Origin: Methanobacterium sp. PtaU1.Bin242
GTDB taxonomy: Archaea; Methanobacteriota; Methanobacteria; Methanobacteriales; Methanobacteriaceae
Length of the DNA stretch: 7,134 nucleotides
Reading direction: 5' to 3'
Assembly (NCBI GenBank): GCA_002067565.1
Contig: MVQZ01000244.1
Location: 1-7,134 of the forward strand
The translations under genes were made by a program, and so were the position numbers. The notes beneath the pieces are model-generated. The model was not told the DNA's origin. It did no database searches and was given only the letters and a program-made list of their open reading frames with translations. Below are positions 1 through 4,335 of this stretch, piece by piece. Within the stretch, counting starts at the first letter, position 1. Each line of letters begins with the position of its first letter.

Positions 1-77
1 GGGGTGGTGCTAGCCGCATCTAAATACACTAATTCCTCCAGAAAAGGAATATCTGCCCTTACATCAGCTGTTTTCAT
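1..77 (-). CDS. Class V aminotransferase / cysteine desulfurase (NifS/SufS-like), N-terminal fragment
   Basis: Only the first 25 codons lie in the window; the gene runs off the left edge. The visible protein starts MKTADVRADIPFLEELVYLD and continues AASTT, with the next codon beginning CC (Pro). The run Y-L-D-A-A-S-T-T-P is the typical N-terminal strand of PLP-dependent class V aminotransferases of the NifS/SufS/IscS group. These take sulfur from cysteine for Fe-S clusters and thio-modified molecules, or act on related substrates. The active-site lysine and cysteine are outside the window, so the exact reaction is open. The ATG at 75-77 has GGAGG at 89-93 on the minus strand, 11 bases upstream. 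The gene follows leuB by 118 bases on the same strand and has its own possible TATA box. A supplier of Fe-S clusters beside LeuC, an Fe-S enzyme, makes sense, but that link is inference. Confidence 0.8.
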   Translation of the reverse strand, partial: MKTADVRADIPFLEELVYLDAASTT

Positions 78-124
78 TTTTAGTTTTTCCTCCAAATCTT
101 GACATATCTGTATAAAGGGATATC

Positions 125-133
125 TATATTAAA
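125..133 (-). promoter_or_regulatory. Possible TATA box for the cysteine desulfurase gene
   Basis: On the minus strand this reads TTTAATATA, preceded by an A-rich stretch resembling a BRE. It lies about 48 bases upstream of the ATG, so a start site some 25 bases downstream would leave a leader of roughly 25 bases that includes the GGAGG. A second candidate, TTTATACA at 109-116, would give a shorter leader. The match is only approximate in AT-rich DNA. Confidence 0.35.
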
Positions 134-142
134 TAATTTTTA

Positions 143-160
143 TCTGCTAGAGTTACTCTT
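143..160. repeat. 18-bp direct repeat, copy 1, with dyad AGAGT-t-ACTCT
   Basis: This 18-base sequence (TCTGCTAGAGTTACTCTT on the plus strand) recurs exactly at 186-203, 43 bases away. It contains an 11-base dyad, AGAGT and ACTCT around one central base, too tight to fold as a hairpin but shaped like a protein-binding site. This copy sits just upstream of the candidate TATA box of the cysteine desulfurase gene. Confidence 0.7.
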
Positions 161-185
161 ATTTATCCGGGACTATTCTTTTATT

Positions 186-203
186 TCTGCTAGAGTTACT
201 CTT
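186..203. repeat. 18-bp direct repeat, copy 2, overlapping the leuB stop codon
   Basis: This exact copy of the 143-160 repeat overlaps the last two codons and the TAA stop of leuB (196-198). The sequence flanking the two copies is not similar, so this is a short repeat rather than a longer tandem duplication. Confidence 0.7.
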
Positions 204-1182
204 CCAGTTTTCTGCGGACTTCACGGGCCATTTCCATGGTAGAAGATTGACCTCCCAGATCCCTAGTGACCACTTTACCATCATTTAATACTTCCACCAG
301 AGCATTTTCAAGTCTACGTGCTTGTTCATTTTCTTCCAGATAATCAAGCATCATCACTGCGGATAAAATCATTGCTGATGGATTTGCTGTTCCTTTACCC
401 GCATGTCCTGGCGCTGAACCATGCACTGGTTCGAATAACCCCTGTTTTTCCCCAATATTAGCTGAAGGAATCAGACCTAAACCCCCTACCAGTCCCGCTC
501 CTTCATCAGACAGTATGTCCCCGAAAAGATTGGTGGTTACGATAACATCAAACATATCTGGTCGGGTAACGAAAAACATGGCAGTAGCATCCACATAGCG
601 GTCATCAAGCCCTGTTTCCGGATAATCCTCGGCAACTTTATAAAAAATCTCTTTAAACAATCCATCAGTCTTTTTTAAGACATTAGCTTTATGTACTGCT
701 GTAACTTTACTCCTGCCAGTTTTTTTAGCATATTCAAACGCGAATCTGCAGATTCTCTCAGAAGCTTTTCTAGTTATCACCCGCTTAGCTATGGCTCCCT
801 CTTCTGTGTATTCTTCCAATCCAATGTAAAGTCCTTCTGTATTTTCTCTTACAATTACAAAGTCCAAGTTGTCAAAAAGAGAATTAGTACCAGGATAAGA
901 TTTCACCGGCCGCAGATTCACGTAGAGATCCAATTCCTGTCTCATTTTAACGATGACATCAGCTGCTGATTCACCAGCCGCACCAAACAGACATGCTTGA
1001 GTATCTTTTACTATGTCGATTGTCTCCTGTGGCAGAGCCACCCCTGTTTTTTCTGCGTATTCATCACCCGCATCTGCAAATTTATATTCAAAATCAACAT
1101 CTAAAGCTTCTAATACGTGTAAAGTGGCTTCCATAACCTCTTTTCCAATTCCATCTCCAGGTATAACCGCTATTTTATACAT
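196..1182 (-). CDS. leuB: 3-isopropylmalate dehydrogenase (isocitrate/isopropylmalate dehydrogenase family)
   Basis: LeuB oxidises and decarboxylates 3-isopropylmalate to 2-oxoisocaproate, the last step before transamination to leucine, in the cytoplasm. The 328-residue length fits archaeal members. Visible landmarks are IPGDGIG (7-13), NLRP (89-92) for substrate binding, RENTEGLY with Tyr119, HKAN with Lys165, the metal aspartates Asp198, Asp222 and Asp226, the family signature beginning NLFGDILSDEGAG (218-230), and the cofactor loop HGSAP...AGKGTANP (254-268). Within that loop Gly259-His260 replaces the Asp-Ile expected in NAD-dependent isopropylmalate dehydrogenases. The start at 1182 is supported by AAGGTG at 1188-1193, five bases upstream. 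The gene lies 157 bases after leuD. Methanogens also have AksF, a homoisocitrate dehydrogenase for coenzyme B, which is hard to tell from LeuB by sequence alone. The call rests on the leuC-leuD context and could be wrong on substrate. Confidence 0.88.
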   Translation of the reverse strand: MYKIAVIPGDGIGKEVMEATLHVLEALDVDFEYKFADAGDEYAEKTGVALPQETIDIVKDTQACLFGAAGESAADVIVKMRQELDLYVNLRPVKSYPGTNSLFDNLDFVIVRENTEGLYIGLEEYTEEGAIAKRVITRKASERICRFAFEYAKKTGRSKVTAVHKANVLKKTDGLFKEIFYKVAEDYPETGLDDRYVDATAMFFVTRPDMFDVIVTTNLFGDILSDEGAGLVGGLGLIPSANIGEKQGLFEPVHGSAPGHAGKGTANPSAMILSAVMMLDYLEENEQARRLENALVEVLNDGKVVTRDLGGQSSTMEMAREVRRKLEE

Positions 1183-1339
1183 TAAAACACCTTAATTATA
1201 TTATATTATTTCTATTCCTAAATTATTTTTATTTTATATTATTTTACTAACTTTTCTAAATATATCTTTCTCAATTCATCTTTTTTATTTTCTTTTTTTT
1301 AACCAAATATTATCAAATAATTAATCATTTTTTTATTTC

Positions 1340-1840
1340 CTAACTTTTCATACTTTTTTTCAGATAAGGAATTAAACCTCCCTGATCAAGGATTTCAAGC
1401 ATAAATTCGGGGAGTTTTTTTACTTCAAATTCTTTCTGTGTAGCTAAATTCTTTAAAACTCCTTTTTCCATGTCTATTTCTATTTGATCTTCTTGTGAAA
1501 AGTTATGTGAGATATTTTTTGATTCTAAAAGGGGAAGACCCACATTTATGGCGTTACGATAGAAAATTCTGGCAAAGGACTCGGCAATCACTGCTGATAT
1601 TCCTGCTCCTTTAATGGCAATGGGAGCATGCTCCCTGGATGATCCGCAGCCAAAGTTTTTTCCTGCCAGTATTATATCTCCTTGTTCAACTTTACTGGAA
1701 AATTCAGAATCCGCTCCCTCCATAAGATGTTCTGCCAGTTTTTTTTCATCTGTTAATACCAAATATCTACCGGGAAGTATTATGTCGGTGTCAATATCAT
1801 CACCAAATTTCCAAACTCTTCCTCTGATTTTTTCTTCCAT
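1340..1840 (-). CDS. leuD: 3-isopropylmalate dehydratase (isomerase) small subunit
   Basis: The small swivel-domain subunit pairs with LeuC to convert 2-isopropylmalate to 3-isopropylmalate. The 166 residues match the normal archaeal size. The N-terminal region has KFGDDIDTDIILPGRYL (11-27) and the conserved loop GKNFGCGSSREHAPIA (60-75), which brings the serine/arginine substrate contacts to the active site; FYRNAINVGLP (93-103) follows. The specificity loop reads YLVL (26-29). In methanogens, homoaconitase small subunits (AksE) carry YLRT, whose Arg binds the extra carboxylate, while isopropylmalate isomerases carry YLV followed by a non-Thr residue. This small subunit is therefore most likely leucine-specific. 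The start codon has only a weak upstream GGGATGG. No better in-frame ATG lies upstream. The gene is 116 bases after leuC and probably co-transcribed with it. Confidence 0.88.
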   Translation of the reverse strand: MEEKIRGRVWKFGDDIDTDIILPGRYLVLTDEKKLAEHLMEGADSEFSSKVEQGDIILAGKNFGCGSSREHAPIAIKGAGISAVIAESFARIFYRNAINVGLPLLESKNISHNFSQEDQIEIDMEKGVLKNLATQKEFEVKKLPEFMLEILDQGGLIPYLKKSMKS

Positions 1841-1956
1841 TTAAAAACCATCCCATCTTTTTATTTTAAATCAAATTTTATTCATCTACTATATTCCTCT
1901 AATGCTTCGAAATACTTTATTTTATCTCCAATTCCCTCGTAAATAAATTAAATATT

Positions 1957-3207
1957 TTATCGAGGATCGGTTATGCTTCCTTTAAGGGCAGATGCCGCTG
2001 CCACAGCTGCTGAACTTAAATACACCTCTGCGTCTGTACTTCCCTGTCTACCCCTGAAATTTCGGTTGGAAGTGGATAGACTCACCTCTCCCGGGCCTAA
2101 AAGTCCCACATGTCCTCCCAGACAGGGGCCACAACAGGGATTGCAAACCAAAGCTCCACTATCAACAAAGGTTTTTAAAAGACCTTCTTCCATAGCCCTG
2201 GTGTAAACTTCTCGGGAAGCAGGTATAACCAGCATACGCACCTTATCTGAAACCTTGTTGCCTTTAATAATTTTAGCAGCTGTTCTAAGATCCTGCAGAC
2301 GACCATTAGTACAGGATCCTAGAAATACCTGGTCTATATGGGTTCCTTCCACCTCAGAAATTGGTTTTACATTATCTACATTATGTGGACAAGCAATTTG
2401 AGGTTCAAGGTCATCTATATCTATTTGCATGGTTTGCAGAGACTGAGCATCATCATCTGTTTTCATGATCTCATATTCCTTATTTGTACGATTTTTAAGG
2501 TAATTAATGGTTTTTTCGTCCGGTTCCACCAGACCCGTCTTGCCTCCCATCTCTATAGCCATATTACACAGCACCATTCTTTCAGAAATAGACATTTTTT
2601 TAATAGTTTCTCCTGAAAATTCACATGCCTTGTATGTTGCCCCATCTGCTCCTATTTTTCCGATTATATCAAGCACTACATCTTTAGCATATACAAAATC
2701 ATTTAATGAACCTTCAATTTGGAATTTTATAGTTTCCGGGACTTTAAACCATAGCTTACCTGTAGCAAACACCATAGCCATGTCTGTAGATCCAATACCG
2801 GTGGAAAATGCACCTAATGCACCATGTGTACAGGTATGTGAGTCTGTTCCAACTACCACTTCTCCCGGCTTAATATGGCCTTTTTCAGGTAGCACTTGAT
2901 GGCATACCCCTTCTCTAACATCGTAAAAATTAGTTATTCCCTGTTTTTCCACAAATTTACGCAGCATAATATGATTCTCTGCTGCCTCCAGTGAATCCGC
3001 CGGCACCTGATGATCGAAAAGAACCACGATTTTTTCTGGATCCCACACATTTTCTGTCCCTATTTTCTCAAATGATTTCACAGAAAGAGGGCCCGTTAAA
3101 TCATGGGTCATTGCCACATCAATATTCGCCATTACTATTTCTCCAGCTTCAACATTCTTTTTTACTGAAGCTTTCGCAAGTATCTTCTCCGCCATGGTCA
3201 TAGGCAT
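1957..3207 (-). CDS. leuC: 3-isopropylmalate dehydratase (isomerase) large subunit, [4Fe-4S] aconitase family
   Basis: This is the catalytic iron-sulfur subunit that works with LeuD in leucine biosynthesis. Its 416 residues match archaeal LeuC/AksD proteins. Motifs in order: MTHDLTGP (33-40), FDHQVPA (64-70), GTDSHTCTHGALGAF (120-134), GSCTNGR (297-303) with cluster ligand Cys299, NPCCGPCLGGH (356-366) with ligands Cys359 and Cys362, and NRNFRGRQGS (381-390). Two further cysteines, Cys355 and Cys358, flank the ligands. The ATG at 3205-3207 has a strong GGAGG at 3216-3220, eight bases upstream; the two in-frame ATGs just inside (codons 3 and 5) lack such a site. The paralogue AksD, for coenzyme B, cannot be excluded from the large subunit alone; the leucine call comes from the neighbouring small subunit's loop. 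Confidence 0.88.
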   Translation of the reverse strand: MPMTMAEKILAKASVKKNVEAGEIVMANIDVAMTHDLTGPLSVKSFEKIGTENVWDPEKIVVLFDHQVPADSLEAAENHIMLRKFVEKQGITNFYDVREGVCHQVLPEKGHIKPGEVVVGTDSHTCTHGALGAFSTGIGSTDMAMVFATGKLWFKVPETIKFQIEGSLNDFVYAKDVVLDIIGKIGADGATYKACEFSGETIKKMSISERMVLCNMAIEMGGKTGLVEPDEKTINYLKNRTNKEYEIMKTDDDAQSLQTMQIDIDDLEPQIACPHNVDNVKPISEVEGTHIDQVFLGSCTNGRLQDLRTAAKIIKGNKVSDKVRMLVIPASREVYTRAMEEGLLKTFVDSGALVCNPCCGPCLGGHVGLLGPGEVSLSTSNRNFRGRQGSTDAEVYLSSAAVAAASALKGSITDPR

Positions 3208-3215
3208 TTATTATT

Positions 3216-3220
3216 CCTCC
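3216..3220 (-). promoter_or_regulatory. Ribosome binding site of leuC
   Basis: GGAGG on the minus strand lies eight bases before the first ATG and decides between three nearby in-frame ATG codons. Confidence 0.7.
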
Positions 3221-3265
3221 ATTTATACATTTTTTGTATTATTTCTATTATATCGATGTATAAGA

Positions 3266-3274
3266 TTTTTATAT
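3266..3274 (-). promoter_or_regulatory. Possible TATA box of leuC
   Basis: The minus strand reads ATATAAAAA about 60 bases before the leuC start, which would give a leader of around 35 bases including the GGAGG. The spacer after marR has no clear U-tract terminator in this direction, so leuC may also be read through from marR. This is a weak call in AT-rich DNA. Confidence 0.35.
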
Positions 3275-3334
3275 TCGTTATTTAAGAATTTTATGTTTAA
3301 TTTTTTATTTATTACAAATTTTAAACGTTTTAAC

Positions 3335-3763
3335 CTAATTTATAACTGAAGCTGTAATTTTATTTATAATTTTTATAAAGTTATCAACTTCTTCAGCATC
3401 CAGAATCTCCAAAATCTTTTTAATTGTATCTTTATGGATTTCCATGTGTTTATTTATGATATTTTCTCCTTTGGGTGTTAGTTGAAGAAAATAAAACCTT
3501 TTATCGATTTCAGACTGAGTTTTATTTACTATCCCCATGTCTATTAACTGATTAATAGCTACTGAGACTGTTGATTTCTTGACTTCCAGTATTCTTGATA
3601 TTTCAGAAATGCTTATGTCCTTGTTTTTATTGATTAACTCAATGTAATAAAGCTGTCTTAATGTGTATTCTTTTAAATACCCGCTTAAAAGTTGTTTTTG
3701 AAATTTTCTAGTTAATTCACTTAGTTTATCCATTGATTCTACCAATTCAAGCTCCCTGTTCAT
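3335..3763 (-). CDS. MarR-family winged-helix transcriptional regulator
   Basis: This is a 142-residue DNA-binding protein of normal MarR size, expected to act as a dimer. The order of elements is typical: an N-terminal helix for dimerisation (about 1-30), a helix starting YTLRQLYYIELI (33-44), the helix-turn-helix with ISISEISRILE (50-60) and recognition helix KKSTVSVAINQLIDMG (62-77), then the wing (82-97) with the conserved Asp87-x-Arg89 and LTPKG, and C-terminal helices (about 101-140). It has no cysteine, so a thiol redox sensor of the OhrR type is unlikely. The start has AAGGAG at 3772-3777, eight bases upstream. It lies 127 bases before leuC on the same strand and is divergent from rpa. 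An inverted repeat beside its TATA box suggests autoregulation. Its ligand and targets cannot be told from sequence; control of leuC is possible but unproven. Confidence 0.88.
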   Translation of the reverse strand: MNRELELVESMDKLSELTRKFQKQLLSGYLKEYTLRQLYYIELINKNKDISISEISRILEVKKSTVSVAINQLIDMGIVNKTQSEIDKRFYFLQLTPKGENIINKHMEIHKDTIKKILEILDAEEVDNFIKIINKITASVIN

Positions 3764-3771
3764 TCACTCGG

Positions 3772-3777
3772 CTCCTT
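3772..3777 (-). promoter_or_regulatory. Ribosome binding site of the marR-type gene
   Basis: AAGGAG on the minus strand lies eight bases before the ATG and supports this start. Confidence 0.65.
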
Positions 3778-3791
3778 ATTCAAACCATTGT

Positions 3792-3813
3792 ATAGTTTTA
3801 TCTAACTAACTAT
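3792..3813. promoter_or_regulatory. Operator-like inverted repeat at the marR promoter
   Basis: ATAGTT (3792-3797) and AACTAT (3808-3813) form a perfect six-base inverted repeat with a ten-base spacer. It lies between the TATA box and the predicted start of marR transcription. The 22-bp span fits two major grooves on one face, the usual footprint of a MarR dimer. Binding here would block the start site. The role is inferred from position and symmetry. Confidence 0.45.
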
Positions 3814-3821
3814 TATATAAA
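3814..3821 (-). promoter_or_regulatory. TATA box of the marR-type gene
   Basis: The minus strand reads TTTATATA, an exact archaeal TATA consensus, 51 bases before the ATG. A start about 25 bases downstream would fall near 3790 and leave a leader of roughly 27 bases. Confidence 0.6.
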
Positions 3822-4246
3822 GATATCCATCACCTAAAAATCCTGATAATAATAACAAGGATATAATCAAAAGACCATTTTTTTAATTAATTATATGTAA
3901 ATAACAATTATAAATCCATTAAATTAAGTATATTTCCTTAAAGAAAAATAATTCAATAATCTGACTTAAATAAATATTTTTTCCAATTATATTAAATGAG
4001 TGGTACATCCCATGAGATAAATAATCTTGAAAATAACCTCATAAACATTTCTATATCTAAATTACATAAAAATAGTAATTTTTTTATTTGAAATTCCTCA
4101 ACAGTTTATTTAAAATAATAAGTGTCAATAAAAATTATCTTATAATAATATATCTTATAATAATATATTACTTCTCAAAAGCTCGGACTAATTACATTTA
4201 TAAATTTAAAGAATATAATATCAGGAAATGAAAGTAATAAAAATAC
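3822..4246. other. AT-rich gene-free spacer between the marR-type gene and rpa
   Basis: This stretch of more than 400 bases holds no convincing gene on either strand. The longest plus-strand frame noted starts with ATG at 3996 and encodes 31 residues without a ribosome binding site. The spacer contains a short tandem repeat (4136-4168), a ten-base palindrome ATTTATAAAT at 4196-4205 and several A/T runs. No tRNA-like fold, CRISPR repeat or insertion-sequence end was seen. Confidence 0.6.
4136..4168. repeat. Short tandem repeat, 15-bp unit, about 2.2 copies
   Basis: The unit ATCTTATAATAATAT is present exactly at 4137-4151 and 4152-4166, and the periodicity extends by one base to the left and two to the right. 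It lies about 110 bases upstream of the rpa TATA box. Confidence 0.85.
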
Positions 4247-4255
4247 TTATATATA
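4247..4255 (+). promoter_or_regulatory. TATA box of rpa
   Basis: TTATATATA is preceded by an A-rich BRE-like stretch (TAAAAATAC, 4238-4246). Transcription would start near 4275, giving a leader of about 60 bases. The spacing and sequence are typical of archaeal promoters. Confidence 0.55.
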
Positions 4256-4290
4256 GTAATAAATAAATCATATGTCAATGGTGAAACATA

Positions 4291-4307
4291 GAAATTTAAT
4301 TAATTTC
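4291..4307. repeat. Inverted repeat in the rpa leader
   Basis: GAAATT and AATTTC flank five bases (TAATT), so this 17-base element can act as an operator or form a weak A/U hairpin in the leader, 29 bases before the rpa start. It is AT-only in the loop, so chance is a real alternative. Confidence 0.35.
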
Positions 4308-4335
4308 AAGAGACATGTTATGTGAGGGAATTTAA

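Noticed and set aside
1268..1340. Plus-strand poly-T tracts in the leuD-leuB spacer as an intrinsic terminator
   Set aside because: The tracts would work only for plus-strand transcripts and no plus-strand gene lies upstream; in the leuD direction they read as poly-A.
2338..2899. Plus-strand open frames opposite leuC, leuD and leuB
   Set aside because: They are antisense shadows of strongly conserved genes, have no start signals and resemble no family.
3996..4091. 31-residue plus-strand frame beginning MSGTSHEINN in the marR-rpa spacer
   Set aside because: It has no ribosome binding site, an asparagine/isoleucine-rich composition as expected from AT-rich non-coding DNA, and no recognisable motif.
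4136..4168. CRISPR-like array
   Set aside because: The units are directly adjacent without spacers and only about two copies exist.
3764..4335. Replication origin near rpa
   Set aside because: Long AT-rich spacer, but no origin recognition box repeats or cdc6/orc1 gene could be seen.
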